Of a stretch of 40,692 nt of DNA, positions 1 through 6,907 are shown in pieces (the first letter of the stretch is position 1; the number at the start of each line of letters is the position of its first letter). Source of the DNA: a bacterium (GTDB lineage Bacteria > Pseudomonadota > Alphaproteobacteria > Caulobacterales > Hyphomonadaceae). The stretch lies in NCBI GenBank assembly GCA_016125045.1, contig WGML01000013.1, positions 1 to 40,692 of the forward strand. Reading direction: 5' to 3'. The position numbers were made by a program, and so were the translations under genes. The notes beneath the pieces are model-generated. The model saw nothing but the letters and a program-made list of their open reading frames with translations. It searched no databases and was not told the DNA's origin.

Positions 1-105
1 CATGGATCGCTGGGCTGGAAGCCGCCAGCGCCAGAGAACATCGTGCTGCCAGCCTGGCCGGCGCGGATCATCGGAAAACTAGAACTGGAGGTCGCGATGA
101 ACTAA

Positions 106-1128
106 CAATGCACCTGGACGCGCTATCGGGGGCTGCTCACACCATGGAAACATCGCATCAGGATTCTGGCGCTCGAAGGGCAGATCTATGAGAGCGACGC
201 CGGGCATCCAGATTTCGCCCTGATTGGCCGGTTTGACTTTGCGTTCGTCGTAAGTCTGCTCGCGCCGCTCCTGCTGATCCTCTTGCTGCATGATGTGCGG
301 GCGTCGGAACGGGCTGCCGGGCGTTTCGAATGGCTGAGCGCCACGGCGGCCAGTCCGAACGCGCCCTGGCTCACGCGCTCGAGCCTGAAGCTTCTGGTTC
401 TGGTAATCGCCTTGCTGGTTCCGCTCCTGGTGGGGGGGCTGGCGGCGGGGACGAGTGTGGGGACGCTCGCCCTCGCATTTCTTCTTGCCGCACTTCACAT
501 GATTTTCTGGTGGGGCGTTTGTCTGCTGATCGACCGGTTCGGCTGGTCGAGTTTGATCAATCTGATGGCGGGCCTTGGCGTCTGGATGATGTTGGCGGTG
601 ATCGTGCCTGCGGCGATCCGGGCAGGTGTGGATGCTGCGGTTCATTTGCCTGACGGTGGTGACATCATCCTGACCCAGCGCGAGGCCGTGAACGATGCCT
701 GGGACTTGCCAAAAGAGGCAACCATGGAACCCTTCCTCCAGCGTCATCCGGAGTGGGCAGACCACGCGACGGTGAGCCGCCCGTTCGAGTGGAAATGGTA
801 CTATGCCTTCCAGCAGGTGGGCGACCAGACGGCCGAACCACTTTCGCAAGCGTACCGGGAGGGCCGAGCGCGTCGTGATGCACTCGCCGGGGCACTGGCC
901 TTGCTGTCTCCGCCCGCGCTGATTGAACGGGGTTTCCAAAGGCTGGCGGGGACAGATGCGCGTGCCGCGCTGGCCTATGAAGGGCGGGTCAGAGCCTTTC
1001 ACGCCGCCCTCAGGGCCTGGCACTATCCCAAACTGTTCCGGGAGGAGCCGTTTTCAACGGATGCACTTGCCGATCTGCCTTCGTTTCAGGGGACCGGTCC
1101 TGCCTACTGGAGTATGGTGCAGGACTGA
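106..1128 (+). pseudogene. DUF3526-type ABC transporter permease, 5' end broken
   Basis: Membrane subunit of an ABC-2-like exporter of the DUF3526 family. The frame that carries family-like sequence is open from 106, directly after an in-frame TAA at 103-105, and has no ATG/GTG/TTG until a TTG at 283, which lies inside a hydrophobic segment. The normal N-terminus (first helix and most of the periplasmic loop) is therefore missing. What remains shows the loop end (ALEGQIYESDAGHPDFALIG), a helix near 230-290, the cytoplasmic RASERAAGR segment, two or three further helices (about 390-620) and a long periplasmic C-terminal domain. None of the three plus frames in 1-105 gives a convincing N-terminus. 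Either an upstream frameshift or a truncation is possible. Family assignment is from recognised sequence character; substrate unknown. Confidence 0.65.
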
Positions 1129-1145
1129 CTTGAACCCGCTAAACC

Positions 1146-1255
1146 GCTGAACTGGTAGGACGCGGAGAGCTTGAAGTTGCGGTCGGGCTCCGACACGCCC
1201 TGAAAGACGAGGTCATAGTCCTCGGCGAAGACGTTATCCAAGCCTGGATCAATGT
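1146..1255 (-). pseudogene. C-terminal remnant of a TonB-dependent receptor
   Basis: Reading the minus strand gives GLDNVFAEDYDLVFQGVSEP followed by DRNFKLSASYQF. This is the last two beta-strands of a TonB-dependent outer-membrane receptor: the L-D-N-x-F...Y motif, then the E-P-x-R-N-x-K turn and a terminal aromatic. In intact receptors the protein stops at that final Phe; here the frame reads on into unrelated residues, and nothing receptor-like lies upstream of it. Only about 35 codons survive, so it is a relic. DUF3526 permeases are often encoded beside TonB receptors, so this scrap and the broken permease at 106-1128 may come from one lost locus (inference). Confidence 0.6.
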
Positions 1256-1439
1256 GAAGGTTCTGCGCCTTGGCACTCGCTTTGCGCCTGCTTGGCGGTC
1301 TTCTATGCGTCCGGTTTGGTAGCTTCGGGGCTTTCTGACCAGCAAAGCTCAAATGTCGCTTCGGGGCTCTCCTCGCAGCCCTAGCGGATCACCTTTGCTT
1401 CGAGCTCACCAGTGCGCCGAGGACCCAACGGTTCAAACG

Positions 1440-1586
1440 CCGAAGCCGCCTTGCATGGACGTTTACTCTTTCCGCGACGAGGACGGCGAGATGGCGATAC
1501 GTAACTTGCAGGTCTACGCCGACGTCTCGCACTTTCTCGACCCGGCGTTTGCGTTCAGTGCTGAACGCGACCAGGCGCGCCGCTAG
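1440..1586 (+). pseudogene. C-terminal remnant of an NTF2/SnoaL-like protein
   Basis: The frame ending at 1586 contains CMDVYSFRDEDGEMAIRNLQ and then a VYADVSHFLDPAF-type ending. This resembles the final beta-strands of SnoaL/NTF2-fold proteins, where a D-x-Y/F-x-F-x-D-G-K...Y-x-D pattern is common. The open frame runs back to an ATG at 1353, but residues before about 1440 do not look like the fold, so only the last third of such a domain remains. Its TAG overlaps the stop codon of the converging HxlR gene in a CTAG palindrome (1583-1586). The assignment rests on pattern alone and is tentative. Confidence 0.4.
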
Positions 1587-2254
1587 CCGGGGGCGGTCAC
1601 GTCGGCCTTGTCCGGTAGGGGAAAGAAGCTCGCGAAACGTGCCAGCAGTGCCTCATCGCCCGTGATGGAGAGGCCGGCCTTCTTCGCCTCTTTGATCGGC
1701 AGGTCGCCATAGACGATCCCAGCGAGCAGGTTCGGATCGCCCGACACCGTCATGTCAGGACGCGTGCATCGCCCAAGCTCGATGGCAAGCGCGCCGCCGG
1801 ACACGGTCGCGCGGTGGGGCACGCCGTCGAAGACGAGCGACAGCGTCATGTCGGCGTCTCCGGCCCGTTCGGCAGAGAACATCGTCCGGAAAGACAGCAT
1901 GACAGAAGCCGCGCTCATGGGCTTGCCGGGGGCGAGGCCCGGTGAGCGCGCGGCCCAGCGACCAATATCCCTTATCAGGGGTTCGAGGTCTGCGCCCCAT
2001 TCGGTGAGCTCGTAGACCTGCGAGGCGGCCGGCGGCGGCAGCTTCGTGCGGACGAGGATATGGTTGCTTTCGAGCTCGGCGAGCCGGTTGGCCAGGATAT
2101 TGGTGCTGATGCCCGGCAGCGCAGCCTTGATGTCGCTGAACCGCTTCGGGCCGGGAATGAGTTCGCGCACGATCAGGAGCGCCCAGCGCTCGCCGATGAT
2201 GTCGAGCGCGTGGGCGGTCGCGCAGCCGTCGTCGTAGGGCTTTTTCCGTGCCAT
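1583..2254 (-). CDS. HxlR-family transcriptional regulator with C-terminal SCP2-like domain
   Basis: DNA-binding regulator, 223 aa. The N-terminal winged-helix HxlR domain (about residues 8-95) has the family Cys (DDGCATA), the recognition region around GPKRFSDIKAALPGISTN and the ELTEWG wing. Residues about 115-220 resemble the SCP2 sterol-carrier-like module often appended to HxlR proteins in Alphaproteobacteria. I chose the ATG at 2254 over the in-frame TTG at 2263. It is divergent from the DUF1428/VOC operon, which it probably controls together with itself; an inverted repeat lies between them at 2269-2283. The signal sensed is unknown; Cys-based redox or electrophile sensing is known for some HxlR members. 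Confidence 0.85.
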   Translation of the reverse strand: MARKKPYDDGCATAHALDIIGERWALLIVRELIPGPKRFSDIKAALPGISTNILANRLAELESNHILVRTKLPPPAASQVYELTEWGADLEPLIRDIGRWAARSPGLAPGKPMSAASVMLSFRTMFSAERAGDADMTLSLVFDGVPHRATVSGGALAIELGRCTRPDMTVSGDPNLLAGIVYGDLPIKEAKKAGLSITGDEALLARFASFFPLPDKADVTAPG

Positions 2255-2268
2255 GTCGATCAATGTAG

Positions 2269-2283
2269 ATTGTTTGTCACAAT
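2269..2283. promoter_or_regulatory. Candidate HxlR operator between divergent genes
   Basis: ATTGT (2269-2273), five spacer bases, ACAAT (2279-2283): a perfect 5-bp inverted repeat in the AT-rich 90-bp gap between the HxlR gene and the DUF1428 operon. Both promoters must lie in this gap. The repeat sits 15 bp upstream of the HxlR start, where binding could block its transcription. The assignment to HxlR is by position only. Confidence 0.35.
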
Positions 2284-2344
2284 TTGCTAGTTGCTTTTTG
2301 AAAGCTGGAGGTTTTTATTTCGCTTACACGAAGGAGGACGACCC

Positions 2345-2704
2345 ATGAGTTATGTGGACGGATTTGTCGGTGCTGCGCCGAAGGAGAACAGGGAGGCGTT
2401 TCGCAAGCATTGCGAGATCGCCGGCGAGATGTTCATGAAATATGGCGCGCTGCACTATGTGGAATGCTGGGGCGATGACGTGCCCCATGGCCAGCTGACT
2501 GACATGTATCGCGCCGTGCAGGCGAAAGACGACGAGACGATCTTCTTCTCCTGGATCACCTGGCCGGACAAGGCGACGCGCGATGCGGGCTTTGCGAAGA
2601 TGATGGCCGACCCAAGCATGAGCCCTGAGACAAACCCCATGCCCTTCGACGGCAAGCGGATGATCTTTGGCGGCTTTATCCCGGTCGTCGAGCGGAAGGC
2701 CTGA
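2345..2704 (+). CDS. DUF1428 domain protein (YbaA-like)
   Basis: 119 aa, full length for DUF1428, a small ferredoxin-fold family of unknown biochemical role. The typical opening is MSYVDGFV, followed by the Y-x-E-x-W-G-D-D-V-P segment near residue 40, W-x-T-W-P-D-K near residue 75 and a C-terminal D-G-K-R-M-I-F-G-G-F. A strong ribosome binding site (AAGGAGG) precedes the ATG. It is first in a tight plus-strand operon with two VOC proteins and a DUF6958 protein, under the probable control of the divergent HxlR regulator. DUF1428, VOC/PhnB and HxlR genes recur together in bacteria, but the shared function is not established. Confidence 0.85.
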   Translation: MSYVDGFVGAAPKENREAFRKHCEIAGEMFMKYGALHYVECWGDDVPHGQLTDMYRAVQAKDDETIFFSWITWPDKATRDAGFAKMMADPSMSPETNPMPFDGKRMIFGGFIPVVERKA

Positions 2705-2708
2705 TCCC

Positions 2709-3131
2709 ATGCAGCCCAACATCTACCTCTTCTTCGCCGGCGACTGCCTCGAGGCCATGTCCCACTATGCCAAGGTGCTCGGCGGCGAGATCGGCTCGGT
2801 GTTCCGGAACGCTGATGCTGCGCGCCCCGAAGACCGCATGCCAGGCGGCGACGACATGGTCATGAACATGGATGTCCGCTTTTCCGGGATGACGATTTTC
2901 GGATCGGACAATACCAGCGACATGTACCAGACGCCGCAGGGATTCCGCATTCAGCTGAACCTCGACTCGTCGGACGATTTCGACCGAATGTTTGACGCCC
3001 TGTCGCCGGGCGCCCGCGAGATGGCCATGCCGCCCGGCGAGACGTTCTGGGCCGAGCGCTTCACCATGTTCACCGACCGGTTCGGCACACCTTGGATGCT
3101 GAACTTCGATGGCAGCAAAATGCAGGGTTGA
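2709..3131 (+). CDS. VOC family protein, PhnB-like
   Basis: 140 aa protein of the vicinal-oxygen-chelate (glyoxalase/bleomycin resistance) superfamily, PhnB-like branch. It shows the opening YLFFAGDCLEAMSHYAKVLG, the central MNMDVRFSGMTIFGSDN region and the closing DRFGTPWMLNF strand. PhnB-like proteins share the metalloenzyme fold, but many lack a full metal site and have no proven reaction, so no substrate is assigned. The ATG follows the DUF1428 stop by 4 bases, which suggests coupled translation. A DUF6958 gene starts 2 bases after its own stop. Confidence 0.85.
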   Translation: MQPNIYLFFAGDCLEAMSHYAKVLGGEIGSVFRNADAARPEDRMPGGDDMVMNMDVRFSGMTIFGSDNTSDMYQTPQGFRIQLNLDSSDDFDRMFDALSPGAREMAMPPGETFWAERFTMFTDRFGTPWMLNFDGSKMQG

Positions 3132-3133
3132 CC

Positions 3134-3427
3134 ATGGCCGACAAGATCGAAGTCGAGAACATCAACCAGCCCGGCCATGTCGGACGCGTCCAGCGCGACA
3201 AGTATGAGGCGATGCGCAAGGCCATGCTGGCAAGCCTGCCCAAGGGCGCGCCCGGCATCACAATCGCCGAAGCGAAGGCTGGCATACTGCCGAAACTGCC
3301 CGACGACCTCTTTCCTGGCGGCGCGACGGCGGGCTGGTGGATCAAGTGCGTCCAGCTCGACCTCGAAGCCAAAGGCCTGATCGCACGGGCAGACTCCAAG
3401 CCCTTGCGGCTATTCAAAATGGCCTAA
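3134..3427 (+). CDS. DUF6958 family protein
   Basis: 97 aa. It has the recognisable I-E-V-E-N-I-N-Q-P-G opening, a central helical stretch (YEAMRKAMLASLPKGAPGIT), the F-P-G-G-x-T-x-G-W-W-I-K-C-V-Q-L-D-L-E-A-K-G core and a short basic-hydrophobic end (LRLFKM). The layout resembles a small winged-helix-like fold, but no activity is known for the family. It lies 2 bases after the first VOC gene and 24 bases before the second, so it is an operon member. Family members of this length are usually encoded beside PhnB-like genes, as here. Confidence 0.75.
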   Translation: MADKIEVENINQPGHVGRVQRDKYEAMRKAMLASLPKGAPGITIAEAKAGILPKLPDDLFPGGATAGWWIKCVQLDLEAKGLIARADSKPLRLFKMA

Positions 3428-3451
3428 GCCAGACATCAAAGGACCCACATC

Positions 3452-3919
3452 ATGACACAACGCCCCAATTCGCGGCTCTGCCTGTTCTTCAGGAACGAAG
3501 CCGAACAGGCTGCGCGTTTCTACGCGAAGGTTCTGCCAGACACGCACGTCGATCATGTCCAGCCGCTCGGATCAAACCAGAACATGGCGCTCTTTCGCGT
3601 CATGGGAACGCCCTACATGGCGCTGGATGGGAACAGCGAATTCGTGTCGCGACCAGACCACTCCATTTCGATTGCGACATTGGACCAAGCCGAAACCGAT
3701 CGGATCTGGGCCGCCCTGACCGATGGTGGAAACGAAGGCCGGTGCGGCTGGTGCAGCGACAGGTTCGGCGTCCACTGGCAGGTTGTCCCGACGGCCTTGA
3801 CCCACATGCTGAGCCATCCCGACCGCGCCGCCGCCGGCCGGGCGCAGGCCGCTATGATGGGGATGAAGAAGATCGATATCGCCGCCATGCAGGCTGCGTT
3901 TGATGGCGACTCTGAGTGA
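3452..3919 (+). CDS. VOC family protein, second PhnB-like paralogue
   Basis: 155 aa, of the branch often labelled 3-demethylubiquinone-9 3-methyltransferase domain, although methyltransferase activity is not expected of it. Motifs include LCLFFRNEAEQAARFYAKVL, an M-A-L-D-G-N-S-E-F strand, a W-A-A-L-T-D-G-G turn, C-G-W-C-S-D-R-F-G-V-H-W-Q-V-V-P and a C-terminal D-I-A-A-M-Q-A-A-F helix. It is only distantly similar to the first VOC protein, so the two are not a recent duplication. Its stop (TGATG) overlaps the ATG of the following broken glutathione S-transferase gene, indicating that the latter was once translationally coupled. Confidence 0.85.
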   Translation: MTQRPNSRLCLFFRNEAEQAARFYAKVLPDTHVDHVQPLGSNQNMALFRVMGTPYMALDGNSEFVSRPDHSISIATLDQAETDRIWAALTDGGNEGRCGWCSDRFGVHWQVVPTALTHMLSHPDRAAAGRAQAAMMGMKKIDIAAMQAAFDGDSE

Positions 3920-4239
3920 TGAATCTCTACGGAACGCCGCCGATGCGGGCAATCCGCGCGATCTGGATCACCAATGAGCTGGGCCTCGATTGCGAATCGT
4001 CAGTGTCGTTATGGGGGTCGGCGAACACGCTTCCCCCGAAATGCTGAGGCTTAACCCTGCGGCAAGTTGCCGTTCCTCGTCGATGGCGAGATCGTGATGA
4101 ACGAGTCCTGCGGCATCCAGCGTTAGCTCGCCGAAACCTATGGGGGCGGACGGCTGATGCCGACGACCCCTGCGGATCGCGGACAGGTGTATCGCTGGAT
4201 GTCCTTCCTTGTGACGGAAACTCGCCACCATCGACCGCA
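3919..4239 (+). pseudogene. Glutathione S-transferase, multiply disrupted and 3'-truncated
   Basis: The first about 105 codons of a GST can be read by joining frames. MNLYGTPPMRAIRAIWITNE begins at 3919. A frame change near 4003-4010 leads to GVGEHASPEMLRLNPA. Another near 4058-4061 leads to GKLPFLVDGEIVMNESCGIQ, the glutathione-binding region with its E-S motif. An in-frame TAG follows at 4124-4126, then LAETYGGGRLMPTTPADRGQ and VYRWMSFLVTE, with a further shift near 4219. The C-terminal helical domain is absent, and the remnant ends where the converging beta-barrel gene stops. Several independent lesions make a single sequencing error an unlikely explanation. Confidence 0.85.
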
Positions 4240-5142
4240 TCAGCGTTCTCCGAAGGCGTAACTCAGCGCGACAAATGCCAGGGTATCGTCGGTTTCTCGG
4301 CCCTCGCTGGCTCCGACGCCGAGCTCCAGCGACACCCTGTCGGACAGCGCAAGGCTGACCGAGACCTCTCCATCCACCCAGGTCTGGCTTTCGTCAGATG
4401 CATCTGGCAGCGGCCGCAGATTGCGACCTGATCCGCCGAAGCCAAACCTTGCCGCACTCCCGGCAGAGGCCGTGTTGCCAGAAACCCTGATGCCAAGATC
4501 GATCGTCTCGGACACTTGCCACCCGGTCGACAGGGCCAGACTGGCGTTCGCGCCGTCACTGTCCGATGCGAAGGTTGCAAGAGTCAGGGGACGACCTTCC
4601 AGTTCGGCGTCCGCCGTTGTCTCGCTCTGGCTCCAGCCAACCCGCGCCGAGGGCGTGAAGGCCAGATCGCCCCGCCTGATCGTCCGGCTAAGCGAGACTG
4701 ACGCGCCCCAGGTCTCGACCTCCGCGCTGGCGGTGGCCGAAACGCCCGGAAGCCGGGGACGTTCCGGTGTAAACAGAACGACTGCATCAAAGGTTTCCGG
4801 TGCGTAGAACACGTCGGCGCCCCATATCCAGCCTGCAACATCTACGTCGCCGAACAACGCATAGGATGAAGAGGAGCGGTCCAGGCGTTCAAGACCTTCC
4901 CGCTGCTGGGAATCCCGCGCGTCGAATCCGACCGAGGCGCCGATGCTGAAACGCCCCCGCAGGACCGATGCCGAAACACTGAACGCTTCGGATGAGCCGG
5001 CGGAGGGGCCTTGGTCCTCGCTTGCGCTTCCCGTGACAGACAAGCGAGCCTCACGCGGCGCGTCTGCGTGGGCGGATGGTGCGAGGGACAGCGCAGTTGC
5101 GGCGGTTGCGAAGCAGGCGATGGAAGGAAGGTTGATTGGCAT
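4240..5142 (-). CDS. Secreted outer-membrane beta-barrel-like protein
   Basis: 300 aa. Signal peptide MPINLPSIACFATAATALSL, cleaved after PSAHA. The mature protein is Ser/Ala/Gly-rich with alternating polar/apolar stretches (for example FSVSASVLRGRFSIGASVGF and WGASVSLSRTI) and closes with LAFVALSYAFGER. This is the pattern of a transmembrane beta-barrel ending in an amphipathic aromatic strand, of the autotransporter-barrel or OmpA-like porin type. I chose the ATG at 5142, with GGAG 8 bases upstream, over the in-frame ATG at 5166. It is the last of three minus-strand genes for exported proteins lying divergently from a two-component system. Exact family and function not recognised. Confidence 0.7.
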   Translation of the reverse strand: MPINLPSIACFATAATALSLAPSAHADAPREARLSVTGSASEDQGPSAGSSEAFSVSASVLRGRFSIGASVGFDARDSQQREGLERLDRSSSSYALFGDVDVAGWIWGADVFYAPETFDAVVLFTPERPRLPGVSATASAEVETWGASVSLSRTIRRGDLAFTPSARVGWSQSETTADAELEGRPLTLATFASDSDGANASLALSTGWQVSETIDLGIRVSGNTASAGSAARFGFGGSGRNLRPLPDASDESQTWVDGEVSVSLALSDRVSLELGVGASEGRETDDTLAFVALSYAFGER

Positions 5143-5186
5143 TTCAAGTCTCCGGCATTGTTGCAATAATCAGTATCGGGATGTCT

Positions 5187-5860
5187 TCATTCAGCCGGTT
5201 TCAGACGGTAGACGCCCTGCGAGCCTGAGGTGAGGATTTCGCGGTCGGGACCGATCTGAGTGCCCGATCCGTTCAGGTTCCACTTCGCGCCTGTACCGAT
5301 GTCCCACTGCGCAATCGACCGGCCGTCGGAAAGGCTGATCGCTTCCAGGGGCCAGACCGGAGCACCGGGGCATGAGGGCTGGCGAAACCGCAGGCGGCGC
5401 CGGGAGGTTGCGTCCGAGATATCCATCCCGCGAAGTCCTATGCCGTAGATCACGGGTCGGGTTGACCCGGTTGCGCCAATGGCCAGCATGGAATTGGGAA
5501 AGTAGACGTCGCGATTGGTCCACAACACCTTCCAGCGCATCGGCTCGGTGTCGAACACGAAGGCCTGGGTGCCGAGCGCGGTGTCAGACACCGGCTCGAC
5601 ATAGGTGAAGATGCCGTTGAAGTTCGCGATCACGGTGGTGAAACCCTGAACCGGCAAGGAGTTCTGGGTCGGTTTGAGTTCGGAGATACGTTCTGGCGCA
5701 AGACCGAAGTCAATGTTGATCCGGTCTGCGATCCGCGACTCGCCGGGCCTGAGCTCACCACGGCGGAACGCGACCAGTGCGGCGGTGGTTCGGCATAAGC
5801 TGCCGTCAAGGCGCCCAGCATCGCCCCGGTCGCCAGCAGGGGTCTCAGAAAGAAAGGCAT
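5187..5860 (-). pseudogene. Secreted protein of unknown function, frameshifted after the signal peptide
   Basis: A clear signal peptide starts at 5860 (MPFFLRPLLATGAMLGALTA, cleavage after AYA), but that frame soon loses sense. A different minus frame, open from about 5800 to the TGA at 5187, carries a coherent protein: LVAFRRGELRPGESRIADRI, FTTVIANFNGIFTYVEPVSD, then strands rich in W/G/D such as SIAQWDIGTGAKWNLNGSGT. Joining them by one indel in the CCACCGCCGCACTGG stretch near 5775-5800 would restore about 224 residues. The family is not recognised. It may be a true mutation or a base-calling error; the downstream frame has kept its coding character, so loss would be recent. Confidence 0.6.
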
Positions 5861-5885
5861 GCGCGATGGTCCCCGAAACCGGATG

Positions 5886-5914
5886 CCGCCCCTGACCGGC
5901 AAGCTCAGGGGCGG
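5886..5914 (-). terminator. Perfect 10-bp hairpin between two exported-protein genes
   Basis: CCGCCCCTGA (5886-5895), a 9-base loop, TCAGGGGCGG (5905-5914). It lies 15 bp after the stop of the Thr/Gly-rich gene and upstream of the frameshifted gene. No T-run follows on the minus strand, so it may be an intercistronic attenuator or mRNA-end stabiliser rather than a full intrinsic terminator. Confidence 0.55.
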
Positions 5915-5928
5915 ACCCGCCGTCTCGC

Positions 5929-6765
5929 CTAGCGACGGCGCTCACGATCGACACGGACCCACCGCCGGCTGCCTCGGGTTTCACCGGTCTGGTTGTTGGT
6001 CACGCTCCGATCATTGGTGAACTCGCCCGGCGCTGTGCGCTCGGTGCGCGATACGACGCTCTGGTTGTTGCCGTCCGGTCCAGTGCGCAGGACGCGGCGT
6101 TCGCAGGCCTGGCCGGTACACTGGGTCTGTGCCGAGGACGAGACCGTTTCGCCCCCCGGCAGCGTGGTCTGACTGTCCCGCTGCAGCCCTTCGCCGGGCG
6201 TGTAGCGACGCTCGAACGACCGGGTCGTTTCGCCATTCGGACCGGTCGTCACAACGGTTCCGGAACGGTCGCCCGGTTCGCCTGTGGAGACACGGTCGCG
6301 CTGCACGACGTCGCCATTTGCCCGTGTCGTGACCGTCTGGCCGGTGATGGTGCCGCCTTCCGTTCGGTTGATGACGCTTGACGACGTCCCGACACCGCCG
6401 TTCGGACCGACGCGTGTCGCGGTGCGGGTGCAGGAGCCTGTCGCCGGGTCGCAGCCGGTCACCCGCTGAGAGCTTGTCGTAGCGCCACGACCGGTCGTGG
6501 TGGTCGAAGTCGTGGTCAGGGTGCCGGTCGCGGGGTCAAAGACGCGTTCGAACTCTCGTTCAGAAGACGCACCCGTATTGACCTCGCGGGTCGATATACC
6601 CGTTGCGGTCGTGCCCTCACGCTCGATCTCGCGGTCAATGACGGCGATGCGGCCGCGGTCGTTCTCGATTGTAATCTTACTGTCGCGTTCCTGCGCCAGA
6701 GCGGGCTGAGCGGCCAGACAGGTCAGCGCGAATGCAGCGCAGGTGAGCAGGAATGAGGACTTCAT
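5929..6765 (-). CDS. Exported Thr/Gly-rich repeat protein with two Cys pairs
   Basis: 278 aa, unrecognised. Signal peptide MKSSFLLTCAAFALTCLAAQ, cleaved after PALA. The mature part is dominated by short beta-like repeats with turns such as VGPNGG, TTGPNGET and RTGPDGNN separated by Thr/Ser/Arg/Val strands, loosely recalling RHS/YD-repeat spacing but without the Tyr-Asp signature. Two close Cys pairs (residues 105/112 and 216/221) could form local disulfides in the periplasm or outside. The C-terminus is strongly basic (WVRVDRERRR). It starts about 140 bp from a divergent OmpR-type regulator gene, which suggests it is a target of that system. Function unknown. Confidence 0.7.
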   Translation of the reverse strand: MKSSFLLTCAAFALTCLAAQPALAQERDSKITIENDRGRIAVIDREIEREGTTATGISTREVNTGASSEREFERVFDPATGTLTTTSTTTTGRGATTSSQRVTGCDPATGSCTRTATRVGPNGGVGTSSSVINRTEGGTITGQTVTTRANGDVVQRDRVSTGEPGDRSGTVVTTGPNGETTRSFERRYTPGEGLQRDSQTTLPGGETVSSSAQTQCTGQACERRVLRTGPDGNNQSVVSRTERTAPGEFTNDRSVTNNQTGETRGSRRWVRVDRERRR

Positions 6766-6841
6766 GGTCAGTTCTCCTTGGTTGGATGACCTGAAGTTCG
6801 CTCGGGACGGTCACACCGTGATAACCGCCGGGGACTGTTTC

Positions 6842-6856
6842 GTAACTAAGTGTAAC
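6842..6856. promoter_or_regulatory. Tandem GTAAC repeat, candidate response-regulator site
   Basis: GTAAC at 6842-6846 and again at 6852-6856, exactly one helical turn (10 bp) apart, in the divergent region between the Thr/Gly-rich gene and the response regulator. OmpR/PhoB-family dimers usually bind head-to-tail half-sites with this 10-11 bp period. An inverted ACGGT/ACCGT pair lies nearby at 6807-6819. Binding by the adjacent regulator is inferred, not shown. Confidence 0.4.
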
Positions 6857-6907
6857 CTGATGCGGATTGTTTATCTTCTCCGAGGATTCCCGATTTATAC
6901 CGCTACC

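Noticed and set aside
79..1023. 314-codon open frame on the minus strand opposite the DUF3526 remnant
   Set aside because: The plus strand has membrane-protein character and recognised motifs; the minus frame is Arg/Gln/Pro-rich without homology.
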